Assembly (NCBI RefSeq): GCF_932526225.1
Contig: NC_064043.1
Coordinates: 9,105,501-9,169,500, forward strand
Reading direction: 5' to 3'
DNA length: 64,000 nucleotides
Source of the DNA: Nematostella vectensis
Taxonomy: Eukaryota > Cnidaria > Anthozoa > Actiniaria > Edwardsiidae
The position numbers were made by a program, and so were the translations under genes. The notes beneath the pieces were generated by a model that had not been told where the DNA came from, did no database searches, and worked only from the letters and a program-made list of their open reading frames with translations. Shown here piece after piece: positions 10,501-22,100 of the stretch. The number at the start of each line of letters is the position of its first letter. Position 1 is the first letter of the stretch.

Positions 10501-13500
10501 TGGTCAGTAAAAGAGTTGTAGGGTTGGAATCATATCTATATCTCAAGCTTGGTCAGTAAAAGAGTTGTAGGGTTGGAATCATATCTATATCTCAAGCTTG
10601 GTCAGTAAAAGAGTTGTAGGGTTGGAATCATATCTATATCTCAAGCTTGGTCAGTAAAAGAGTTGTAGTGTTGGAATCATATCTATATCTCAAGCTTGGT
10701 TAGTAAAAGAGTTGTAGGGTTGGAATCATATCTATATCTTAAGCTTGGTCAGTAAAAGAGTTGTAGGGTTGGAATAAAATACCCTGCCGTTGCTGTCCCT
10801 GATCAGCTTGTTGAATTCCTTGCCATCCAACACGAGGAAGTCCTTGTCTGGTTCCAGGATTCCACACTTTCCAGCAATAGACCTAGCAGTGTTAACATTG
10901 TCACCAGTCACCATGCGCACAACAATGCCTGCTTGTTGGCACTTCTTGATGGCTGCTGGAACCTGTCAAACAAACACACACAATTAATGTTAGTATAGCA
11001 AATAATATTGCAACAAAGACAAACAAAAAACGGCACATATAAACAATAAGAAAGTTTGTAGCTAAGAGCTAAAATCTCTCAGCTGATTAAGTGATTGATT
11101 CAGAGTACATAAAGTCTCTTTCAGACATGCAGATAGAGAGGTGAACAAACAGATGAATAAATAAAATTGCATCAGGAAGTAGGGGCAGACAGTTAGATGG
11201 AGAAACAGACAAATGGTTCGACAGACAGATGGACGGAAAAGCAGACCGTGACAGAAAGGAGAACTGCAACAGAGAGGAGGACCGAGCAGAGAGGAGGACA
11301 GATAACAGATAAAAACAGCAAGACGATGGGAAGCACAGAGGGAGAGTAAATGGTGTGACATATGGATATACACTAGATATAATAGTGTATACCTCTTGTC
11401 TGACAGGGTCTTCAATACCAGCGATAGCAATTGCGGTCATTTCACTGAGGATACCAGCCTCATCATCCCAGTCAGGAGGGGTGTCATCATCTGGATCAGA
11501 TTAACACAAACAATGTCATGCCATGTTACCATACGGTGTAATGAGATCACATTACATAAACATAAACAGTGTCATGGCATCATACCATACAATAAGACAA
11601 AATCACACAAAAAACATCATGCCATCATACAACACAACAACACCAGACCAGATAAACAGGGACGTCACATAATCATACCATGTTATAAGGAAAAAAATAG
11701 TTTATCATCAATCACAATGAATGTACCATAAAACAGGACATAGAAAACACAAGCTCAGCAATGAACATAGAAAGATCCTTACCGGTTGGTGGGAAATCCC
11801 TGTAAGCCATACAGATGGTTCTCAATCCATCAGAAGCCATTGGCTCTATCACAGACTGCACCAAGGAAAGACAATCCTGGCTACTGAAGGGCTCTGGCTG
11901 GCCATTCCTGCCGATAATGCTTGTACAACGGCTAAGAAGAATCTCTGAGGCACCCTTTGAAAAAAGCCTATATCCCCCATCAGGCATTCGAATGGCTGTA
12001 GACATGGACTTACGGCTGGAATTGAAGGTATAAACCTTGACAAAGGTAGACTCTGGGTTGTTGTCACGATAATCCTGATAAGTATCACCAAGATCAAGCA
12101 CTAGCCCTAGTAACGCACACTCTGTCTTGTTGCCAACCTGCATCGGCAAGATTTCCCGCCCACCATCTTTGGGAGGCTGTGAATCAAGGACGAACAAATA
12201 TTGGCTATTAGTTTAAATAGCCTACTTGTAGGATTTGATAGTTTTTCTGGAACGAAAACCCCGAAAATACGATGTTCTTGGATAACGCGCTCTGCAGGGG
12301 GAAGGGGAGAAAAAATGCGCGCATTATCCAAGATGGCGGCCATGGTATGCGAACTTCGTGTTTTCGGGGTTTTCGTGCCGGAAAAACTATAAAAGCCTAC
12401 AAGTAGGCTAAGTTTAAATAAAAGTTCTTCACACTTATCATATACAATCATTTTGCCAACATATTGATATGTTGTCTACTTGCAATTTTACATCTTTGTG
12501 CAACCCAGTCAAGTTTTTAAGAGCATTATCAAACTTTCCTCTTAAAAACGTGAGCCATGCTTATTAAAAATAGTTTCATCTTGAAAGGTGACAAAGAGAT
12601 TGCAAAAAAATTTAACACAATTAATCACTCCCCCTTGTATTTTCAGCTTCATTTTTCACCAAATAAAACAATCTGAATACATTTAACACCAGCTGCCAAA
12701 AAATAACTACTAAAGATAATATCAGGCAGATGGCAATTCTATTAAATTTTTAAAGGATATTTTGGAATGATTTCTAGAAAAACACAAACATTTGACATAT
12801 ACCTTATGTGTCAAAAAACTAATATGTGTTTGTATAGTATAAACAATACTCTGCCCTATGTTTTCTTTTTTAGCTTAACTACTTCATCAAATTCTGATTT
12901 TGCTAGATTGAATTGAATATTAATGTGCCTTTATCTTTGATATCAGTACCATTCAATGGTCAAGATTTATCTACATACAAAATTCAGCATCAAGAAAACA
13001 TCCACAACCTTGTACAAAATGAATAAAAAAGCATAAGAGCAAGAATAACTAAGCAGGTAATATTATTGAATGTATCAGCGAAATAGAAAAAAGGCAGAAA
13101 TAAAATATGATATAAAATATAAAGTAAAATATAAGATATAAAATAAAATGTCACTGACGTGATCTCAATCTAATCAGGGTTTAGATTCTGAAGCATATAC
13201 AGACACTGCATTCTTGGAAACCCAGGCGTATTTTCCTGGGGAGTGGTTTCCAAGGATGAAGGCTCCTAGGATACCAAACTCTATTCAAAGATTTGTTAAA
13301 AAACAATATTGTCCTTTGTACAAATCCTAAGCAAATTGGTACTTAACTATAAGCAAATAATGTATTGTGTTGATGGAGGATGATATGAAAAGTGGATCGG
13401 TCTTCTTCAAACAATATGATACTGATGTCAAACAAAGAAAGGGAAGATAAATACTGTGTGTTTAGCCTGTAGAGTTGTGCTACTTCCCTGACTACTTTAA

Positions 13501-16500
13501 GCCCCTATCCCAAATGCTGCTATGACAGCTTCTGTATGTGCTAGGCAGATAAACACAAGCACCTGCATTTTTTTTTTTCACTTAAAACAGAAACCTTTTG
13601 AAAATAGGACCGAGGCTGCAGGGAGTGGGTATTTCAGGGTAAAGATGAGTGTGGTGTTCAAGTATGGAGGAGGGAGTGGGTATTTCAGGGTAAAGAAGAG
13701 TGTGGTGTTCAAGTTTGGGGGGGAGAATAGGTATTTCAGGGTAAAGAAGAGTGTGGTGTTCAAGTGTGGGGGAGGGTGTGTATTTAAGGGTGGGTTATTT
13801 CAAGATTACGTTACCAGTTTGCAACATAACATAGAGAAATGTCTCTATGAGCGTGCAAGTGTCTCCCAGGTCCACAACATGAATAACTACGGGGTTCCAT
13901 TGAGCATGCAAGTTTTTTGGCTAGGGATAGAGGATGGGTTAAAATTCTTCATACTCGATATTGTATTTTTGGATAGGGACAGAACTTGGTGAGCAAATAT
14001 ATTGTAGGGTCCCCTAAGCTCCACTAAAACGAGGAAGCACAGAATTGCGTGTTTGTCGATTTTTAAGCGACGACATTGAATTTTCAAGAGGATTCGAAAT
14101 CTAAATAATAATTGTACGAATTCGCTCTTTGGTCATGTCTAATCGAAATAATCTATAGCTCTGTCCTTTGCGTATATATAAAGACAACCACTAAGCTTTC
14201 ATTTGCTAAAAACAACAAAGGTGTATCTGCTTTCTCTAAAACAAATTGAAGGATATCGCAATGTTGCCCAAAGCAAAGGTAGAAAATGGAGTATGCAAAC
14301 AAACAAATTTTACATGGTCAGTTTAGATTTGCCACTATGATCCCCATCATGCCTTAGTATAAGTCATGTATTTCAGCAAATTTAAAGAAAAAGCATCGGT
14401 TATTTTTGGAAATATACTGGAAAGTTCATAAACTACTGGTCTGTTCATATGTTAAATAACTTAAAATCAGCTACCGATAAATGAAATAAAACAGTAGCCC
14501 ATCAAAAACGGATGATTAAATATTATCATCCAAAAACATGAATGAAATCGGATGAGATTTGAGACTACTAGACTTCAATTTTATAACGAGTAAAATGAAA
14601 AAGTTGCTATAAAAAATAACTAATGAGCCTCCTAAAGGGTGCAAAAGATGAAGTTGAAGTTGTTGAACATGGCAACAACACATACTTTTTTGCCCTTTCC
14701 AACAAATAACTAAATCGTTTAGTTTTACTTTGTTATTTAGTGCTACTTTATGTAGATAAGAGGGGACACACATTATAGACATACATAATAATTTACTCAT
14801 TAATTATTAAAGTACAAAATTACACCATACATTTACACCAAACACACCTCAACAGAAAAAAGTGATATTGCGATGCCATAAAGAGAAAAAAAGTGATATT
14901 GCGATGCCATAAAGAGAAAAAAAATTGAGTCATGAAATAAATCATGGTTATATGATAGGTTGGTTATCAGAGCACAAAGGAAATAAATCTCGTGCGTATG
15001 GGGATACCTATCAGCATGAACCACCTTGAAAATTCTGATTTTCGCAAAAAAAAAACAATAACAACTTCACTACATAAAAATAAAATAGGAATATAAAGTA
15101 AAGAAAAGTATTGGGTATAAATTGCTAGTGATAAGAAAACATTTTTCAAATTTAAAATTGATTTAAATTGAATAAAAACCTACTGGAAAATACAAATATT
15201 TACTAACATTTGAGAATTGAGTACAAAAGTGTAGCATAAATAATTCCATATCTTCCTTTCTACTAATGCTCACACAGGTGAAGATTTTAGGTAAAAAATA
15301 TGTTAAAAATGAAAAAAACTTAAAACTAAACTATATTTAGGTTTAAACAGTCTGTCAGGATTTTCACATACAAATGAGGATTTTCACATACAAATGAGGC
15401 ATTTTTTAGGTTTCCAACAGGGAAACCTAGTAGGAAGCAGTCCAACTAATTTCTTTTCAAATAGAACAACTAACCAATTTAGACACTAATGCATGTATAG
15501 TTATGCAGATAATGTTTAAAAATGTTAAGGCAATTTTGAAAAAAAGAAAAAACCTGCCTTAGTTATAAAAAAATACTATAAATATAAAAGTATTTTTGTA
15601 CACGTATTCCCAGCATTAAGGTTGTAGATAGCTATATACTTAATGAAAGGATTGAAAATGATATGCAAACTAATGAGCCACCACAACTTCTCCCTAAAGG
15701 TAGAGTGAGTGGGTGTTGGGAAAATCATCTCAAAAAGCATGGAGGATACTGTATGTGCACCAGACTCCCTGAATCCTTCACAATGGCCTTAAAAGCCAGG
15801 ATGATGAGCCTATTTGTGACAGCTAAAAAGCTTTCAAATGTTGTTACATTTACATTTCACTTTGGTCTTATGCACATCAACACATAGAAGTAGGAGTATG
15901 TAACTAAATTTGCTTCATTTACAACTGGTAACACACAACAGAATAAAATATATAATAACAAGTTAAGAGATCAAAACAGCTTTGAAATAATTGCTGTGAT
16001 TCTGTTGGTGATTTTAATTTTTCTAAAATGATTAGTATTCAAATTGGGTATAATCTGTCTTTGAAGAGAACAGTGTTAAGATGTTTTCAATTTAAATGCA
16101 ACAGATCACCTCAGTAACAGATTGAATACAAGTGGTCAGATACTCAACACAAAGAGATATCTCCTGCATCAGATGTATTGTTTACAATCATTCCACTCTG
16201 GCTTTACAGAAGCCTCAAGAAATGCAATAAACGCTGGAAAGACAGAAACCAAAAAGATCTTTGGAAAGCATATTTTTTTAATAGTTCCCATTGGCCATAA
16301 TTGGCACTGAAGAAATATATTTTAGAGAGTAATGAATGGTATAAAACAATTATTTTTAGAACCAATTTAGTGAAGAATGTGTGATCTAACCATAATGAAA
16401 AAGTGACAAAATACCAAAATTGAGTTAAAACAGAAAGTGTAAAACAATTGCAGTCTATTTGCTTTTAAAAATTCAGTAAAACTCAAACATAATTCTTTCC

Positions 16501-18441
16501 ACACTGGAAATATAATATCTACATCAAATGCCTATTATATATACCAAAGACTTCTTGTTTGCTCATATTTCTAAAAACATGAGTTACACAAAGATATCCA
16601 CAAAACTTCTTAAAGACTATTTGGAAAGGAAAAAAAAAACACAGAAAACTGTTTAATTGAGTTCAAAGCAAGAGCATGAGAATTGAGAAAGATATGACTT
16701 GGCATCTTGATTTCAAAATTCATATGAAATGTTGATTCCATAAAATGTTTAAGCTTCATCCAAAGCAAACCAATTTTGTTGTGTGAAGAAAGCCTGAAGC
16801 ATATTGTGTTTTTCCAGTTCTTCTAATCAATGAGAAAATGAAATGCATTATTTTTGCTATTTCCTAAGTAAAAGAACATGCAAAACATATTCTGATGCCA
16901 ATAATATTTCAACATTGTTGAGAAAAGAGAGAACAATATCTACTTACCACACAATTTGAAGCATAGCTGCTGTTTAGGGCAATACCCTTGCAGAGGATTT
17001 CCAGCAACTCTGGGCTGAACTCCTTAGGATTTTCTGGGATAGTTTTATGATGTTGACCCATAGTGTAAAGCTGAACAACTGTCATTCTATTTGTTGTGAG
17101 GGTACCTGTCTTGTCAGAGCAAATAGCAGTTGCATTACCCATAGTTTCACAGGCGTCAAGATGTCGCACCAAGTTGTTATCATCCAGCATCTTTTTTACC
17201 GAATAGGCCAGGGATATGGTTACAGCGAGAGGAAGTCCCTCTGGCACAGCCACAACCAGCACAGTAAGCCCAGTAATAAATGCATTCACATAGGCATTTA
17301 GATGCGTGTTTTGCCAACTAGCTTTTTCCTTCACATACTTGCGAATACTGAACTGCAGGGCCATAACGATGATTGTGAGGAGCGCTGCTGCAACACCGAA
17401 CCATCCAATGGTCACGGCAAGCTTGGTTAGCTTTGCTTGCAACACTGATTTCTCTTGCTTGTCCTTTCTCTCCTTGCCATTCTCTGAAGATTCCTGGTCA
17501 TCATCAAGGTTCACATCTTCAAAGTCATCTCCAGGGGCACCTTTGATGGCCGGGGACTGGGGTGGGGCGTCATCACCTGAATCAATTTTGTCAGGGTGTG
17601 TGGCACCAAGTAGGGTAAATATGATTCCAGATTGAGAGTTTAGACCAACAGCTGTTACGATCATCTTTCCACTTCCTTCCATGATATGTGTACCGGCCAG
17701 GAATAGAGGATCTTTCTCACCTTTCTTGACCATATCTGACTCACCAGTCAATGAGCTCTCATCAACTTTCAAGTCATTGCTCTGGACAACAACACCATCA
17801 GCTGGAAGCAAGTCTCCATACTTAATCTGGCATAGATCACCAACAACTATTTCGCTGTTTAGAATTTCTTTTGCATCACCATTTCTAATGACAGTGAATT
17901 TGTGCTCTAATTCTATTTTACTCTGGAGACCTCGGAATTGTTGCTCCTTCTGGTAATCATTCACAGCAGTTACCAAAGCCACAATACAAACAGCAATAAG
18001 GATAGCAAAGCCATCGATCCATCCGGTATTGGCTTCAGAGCCACCACATTCTTCAGGAGCAAAAATGCCTAGGAGAAGGGACACAACTGCCGCTACTGTC
18101 AGAATAATCAAAGTTGTGTCCTTGCAGGCATCGACCAAGAACTCCCAAAACGTTTTCGGGGGTTTAGGGGGAATTACATTGGGCCCAAAAACCCTCTTCC
18201 TATTTTCGATGTCCTCGGGAAAGCCAGAAATTCCCTTTTCGGTGGAGGTATGAAGCTTTCTCACAAGTCCATGCAGGCCTCCGGTCGAGGCCAAATGATC
18301 TTTCGCTTCCAAACCCCGGCATTTCATCAACTGCTTCAAATCCCCCACGGAAATATCGGAGAAGTCTGCAACAACACTGAAGTCTATAGAATCGTGCGAA
18401 TGCAGCGATTGGCGTTCTTCTTTTTTAATTTGAGCATCCAT
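7590..18441 (-). CDS. ATP2B: Plasma-membrane calcium-transporting ATPase (PMCA, ATP2B family), complete, 9 coding exons
   Basis: A P2B-type pump that exports Ca2+ from the cytosol across the plasma membrane and is activated by calmodulin. Exons (minus): 16948-18441, 11783-12176, 11393-11490, 10783-10962, 10045-10239, 9362-9553, 8572-8997, 7914-8174, 7590-7799. All junctions are GT-AG, phases agree, and the total is 3450 nt (1149 aa plus stop), normal for PMCA. Exon 1 carries TM1-TM4, TGES (232-235), PEGLP and the phosphorylated Asp in [12 protein letters not shown] (D443). Exon 2 has KGASE and [10 protein letters not shown] of the nucleotide-binding domain, exon 4 MVTGDN, exon 5 [19 protein letters not shown], and exon 7 WVNLIMD. 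The calmodulin-binding tail [13 protein letters not shown] then IRVVNAFRS is split by the last intron exactly where mammalian splice site C lies. The C-terminus SIETAM resembles the PDZ ligand of PMCA b-forms. The ATG at 18441 starts a clean frame with the usual acidic N-terminal tail. Confidence 0.97.
8353..8400. repeat. C-run and A-rich simple repeat inside a PMCA intron
   Basis: Runs of C of up to about 15, interrupted by A, then (AAAAT)n, in the intron between the exons at 7914-8174 and 8572-8997. On the transcribed (minus) strand these are G-runs. Confidence 0.85.
9170..9361 (-). repeat. Tandem degenerate copies of the 3' end of a PMCA exon, with donor-like sites
   Basis: Just inside the intron downstream of exon 9362-9553 are at least three imperfect copies of that exon's last bases plus its splice donor (starting near 9170, 9241 and 9322). 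The plus-strand signature TTCTTTACCT followed by GACAA and CATGCTC recurs. Each copy keeps a GTAA donor-like core on the minus strand. They are too degenerate to encode the transmembrane peptide in full. Confidence 0.8.
10286..10335. repeat. (TTTA)n microsatellite
   Basis: TTTA repeats interrupted by a T-run, in the PMCA intron between exons 10045-10239 and 10783-10962. Confidence 0.9.
10486..10776. repeat. 49-bp minisatellite, about six copies, in a PMCA intron
   Basis: CTCAAGCTTGGTCAGTAAAA recurs at 10493, 10542, 10591, 10640, 10689 and (with CTT for CTC) 10738, an exact 49-base period with few substitutions. The last copy ends about six bases from the splice donor of exon 10783-10962. Confidence 0.97.
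12218..12410. mobile_element. hAT-like MITE with 8-bp target duplication in PMCA intron 1
   Basis: A 193-bp element with terminal inverted repeats of about 60 bp. The outer ends are TAGCCTACTTGTAGG and its perfect complement. The inner arms share GTTTTTC(T/C)GG and ACGAAAACCCCGAAAA. It is flanked by AGTTTAAA at 12210-12217 and 12411-12418, an 8-bp duplication typical of hAT elements. It sits about 40 bases upstream of the acceptor of PMCA exon 11783-12176, where branch point and pyrimidine tract are expected. Confidence 0.85.
13615..13800. repeat. 51-bp minisatellite in PMCA intron 1
   Basis: GTATTTCAGGGTAAAGA recurs at 13629, 13680 and 13731 (period 51), with a degenerate fourth unit at 13780. 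An open frame crosses it because 51 is divisible by three. The peptide is just the repeat, so I do not call a gene. Confidence 0.9.
14852..14926. repeat. Short tandem duplication (about 34 bp, two copies)
   Basis: AGTGATATTGCGATGCCATA followed by AAGAGAAAAAA occurs twice in a row in PMCA intron 1. A second small tandem duplication (GGATTTTCACATACAAATGA twice) lies at 15358-15399 in the same intron. Confidence 0.85.
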
Positions 18442-21400
18442 GTTTATAGTATGCCAGCGAAGTATTTACGTTAGAAGGAGTGCACAGTTCAGTTTGCCGG
18501 CCTCAACAAGGCGAGAGATATATCTTGACCTAAATACTACCGATGTAGAACCTACCTAGTGCAAGCTCACTATACAGTATAATATCACGCTTACTACCTC
18601 CTAATCGTGATTTAGTTCCCAAAACTTGGAAAAGCACTAGCCAACAGAACGAACCAAGCGCACGCCAGAAGCGAAATGTTGTTCTTTCCAGTCGATTGCT
18701 AGAACTTGAGTTTAGATCACAATCCCAGTTGATGGGTGTATTCTATGAGCTGTTGCTGCAAAGTCACCGTCCAAACAGCTCCTATAACCCCATGCGATCG
18801 AGTGGTGAACCAGAATTATAATTCAACTCCACATAAATAGGCGGTCCACAACCTCTCGCAAAGAAAGCGGAGAGGGTTCGGAGCACACGCTCGCAGAGTT
18901 GTCAACAACGCCTCTCCACTCGCAAGGAGCACCGCCGGCCTGGTCCAAGAGAAATCAAGGCTTCGGACACTCTAGAGGCGGCAGAATCCTGCAGAAAAGT
19001 ATCTCCTTACACACATATAAGCCAAGCTTTACAAGTCTTATTTTCAAAGCTCTCGGCTTCGCGCAAACAAGAAGCAGAAGGGCTAGTAGAAATTTGCCTA
19101 AGGGCACGTGACATCCTCGCGCTGATTGGCTTGTTTGAATCAGCGCGGTATTTGATTGGTTGTTTGTCGCTATGTTACATTAACGTCATCGAACAGTCTT
19201 TCACCGCACCCAAAATAAAAGCAATGTGACAAAAAACCGGTTTGATTTGTGAAAAATTCAATCCCGCCAACTAAACAATGCCATTACTGGGACAAATCGC
19301 TGGATAGGATACTTTATATTAATACATGTCGGTCTTTTGCCTGATTGTGGCAGGTTTTTTTACAAAAAAGATGCGCTATTGGTATCGCCCCGTGTATTGG
19401 ATGGTGCCAAATGGACTGGGGCACAGAGAAAAGAGGAATTATTCAATTTATTGAGGAACCACTTCCTTATCAACTATATACATAAATCACGTGTTACATT
19501 TTAAAATTGAATAATACCATTTAAAATATTAGTCCTTAAAAGAAGGGAGGATATTTTGGAATATCTCTTTTCTTTTCACCGAAAAGTCAAAGCCTATTTT
19601 AATTGTGATCTGTCAGAATGAACATGTATTCGTAGAAGGTCTGTCAAAGGGATCCAAAAATATCGAATTCGTATGAGTTTTGTCACGAAAACGTGAACAG
19701 GTTTCAACAAGTGTGTATTAAACATTATTCAACTCTGATTTATAGAATAATTACGTCAATAATATAATTGCCTCGCGAAACGCACAATCGAATTCAAGCC
19801 TCATCCTTGCCTCTCTGGCATTTTGATTTCAATTTTACTTTCGTGGGTCGGTTTTTACGTGCGGTTGAATATAGTAGAATAAAAACAGTTTATATTATAT
19901 TAGATAGCCTTTTGGCTATAAGGATAAAATCGTTTAACTGACGCAATCCATAAAAACTAATTTTGCAACGCCTTGCCGGCTCATGGAAATTATACTGTAA
20001 CCGTCTTCTGTTGCCTCCCGATATCCCACTGGACACATTCATACAATACTAAACGCACGCAGCCAAAAAATATATGAATACCTAAGAAATTACGACAAGA
20101 TATCTAATTTTTATCACTGTGGAGATATTTAGGTCCGAAGCAGCTGCGATTTTAGATGGAATAATTTCATTCATCGAGTCGGGTGCGCAAATGTAAAACT
20201 GTAATATAACATCAATATGTGAAGACGTACTGACAACTTCCACAGGTATAAAACATGCCGCATGATCCCACTATTGTTCTAATTATATGTTAAATAACAG
20301 CGGGAGCTTAGAAATATTCCGATTATGCAAGTCCGAGGAGTATAAAAGCAGCTTATATTTGGCATATGATTAAATATGTTATTCCTTCTGTTGGCTGTCG
20401 TCACTTTTTAATGCATTAAAGGGTCGTAAAGATTATCGCTACTAGTAATCGAGTAGTTGACTCGTTTTATAAGTTTGAGTTTTCCCTGTTCTTTTGTAAA
20501 GGCTATCTTTTAAAGACAGAGTCAAAGACATCGAGCGTGCTCTCATAAATTAAAATGCCAAAGCCGATAAAAATGAAAGATGGTGAGAAATCAAATCATT
20601 ACAATCTAATTTAGAAGACATCTTTATAGAAGTTGTGGTCAGTTAAAATCTAAAGGTTGGTGAATTGTGACAATCCAATCTCACGGATTGCATCACTTTT
20701 CAGTTCAGACCTCCATAGACGCCCGGACGAATTATTAAAGAATTAGGAAATAATACGTCAAATCATAGTGAGTTTTATAGCACATAAAATACTAGATTCA
20801 TATAAATCACCCTTCTGGCGTGTTTTCTTTTTTTTAGTTTAGATGTTGAGATCCTGGAGATATCCTCCATTTTCCCCACTTTTCTCAAATGTTGACGAGG
20901 CGTGAAGAATTTGAAGGTATCGTGAAATTAGATGCCAACTATATTGTCATAGTTTTGTATATATAAGGTATAAGCTAATGTTTTTCCTAAAATAAATCGA
21001 GTGTAATCGTTATGGGAGTAAGCACCTGTGTCTAATGACGTAGTATAAACGCCTCAGGCTATGGCGAAGAGGACGCACATGAAAATACGCGCGAATCGTT
21101 TCCATGGTTACTATTAGAGAAGACTTACTTCTATCAACTTTTACCCGAAATCTAATCAATTATGAATTGGATCGTGAAATTGTCAAACGCCCCTTCCTCC
21201 CAAAACCACAAATCCTCCAAGGACATACACACGTTCGTGTGCGTTGCTTAGCCCACGCTCTCTACGGCTACTATTGTACGCCAGATTTGAATATTGTCGC
21301 TGTGATTCGTACTTTTGGTCCAACACAATAATAAGTTGACATAATTTCTTATCTGCGACAACCGGTAATCTGAAAGACTAAGAAAGCTGAAGTCCGAATC

Positions 21401-21640
21401 AGGATTTATCGGGCACGCTGCACAGAAGAACAGAAATGGAATTTCTTTTTGAAATAATCAGATAGTGGTCAAAAAACACCATTGTGCAACCAAACAGTTA
21501 AGACAAACGTTGCACAAAAATTCGTCTCTGTCACTCGCCACACTCTCGCTTGGCCCCAGGGCCTTTAGCCTGCCTCTCCTCTTTTCTGCTTGACTGTCCT
21601 TCTCCATGTCTTCCTTGTCGACCTACTTGACGCCTCCTTT
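18442..21640. other. Upstream flank of the PMCA gene and intergenic sequence; no supported gene
   Basis: The first few hundred bases lie directly upstream of the PMCA start codon and should hold its promoter and 5' untranslated exon, but no core element is clear enough to mark. Beyond about 19200 the sequence is AT-rich with short unrelated open frames. The longest (21104-21331, 75 codons, plus) has no recognisable domain. No RNA gene was recognised. Confidence 0.5.
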
Positions 21641-21649
21641 CGGGGATGT

Positions 21650-22100
21650 GAGTTCCGTCACATTGGGCTTTTACTCCCGCACTCGGTGCACATCCCGTGA
21701 CCCACAATTTACAGCAGACATTCCTTGACGTATAACAATTCATTGAGAAAATATAGCTTGACATTCCCGACTGCCGTCTGGTGGTACACATCCCGTGACG
21801 TCCCGCACTGTATTCAGTACACATCCCGTGATGTCCCGCACTGTATTCAGTACACATTCTGAGATGTCCATTATTACAGTCAGCACACACTTACACATTC
21901 CGTGATGTCCCGCAGTACAGTCAGTACATATCCCGTGACGTCCCGCAGTACAGTCGGTACATATCCCGTGATGTCCAGTTCCACAGTCAGTACACACGTA
22001 CACATTTCGTGACGTCCCGCGTTGCAGTCAGTACACATCGCATGACGTCCCGCACTGCATTCAGTACACATCCCGTGATGTCCTATAGCACATCAGTACG
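21650..22100. repeat. Degenerate edge of the 33-bp satellite
   Basis: Decayed copies of the neighbouring 33-bp unit, recognisable by repeated CATCCCGTGA-like and CAGTACA cores at irregular spacing. They merge into the regular array near 22100. Divergent edges with a homogeneous core are expected of arrays kept uniform by unequal exchange. Confidence 0.85.

Noticed and set aside
12201-12392. 63-codon frame across the MITE
   Set aside because: It simply translates both inverted arms of the hAT-like MITE.
13522-13992. 156-codon plus-strand frame
   Set aside because: Its core is the 51-bp minisatellite inside PMCA intron 1, and the flanks have no recognisable family.
21104-21331. 75-codon plus-strand frame as a small gene
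   Set aside because: No recognisable domain or context; length is within chance expectation.
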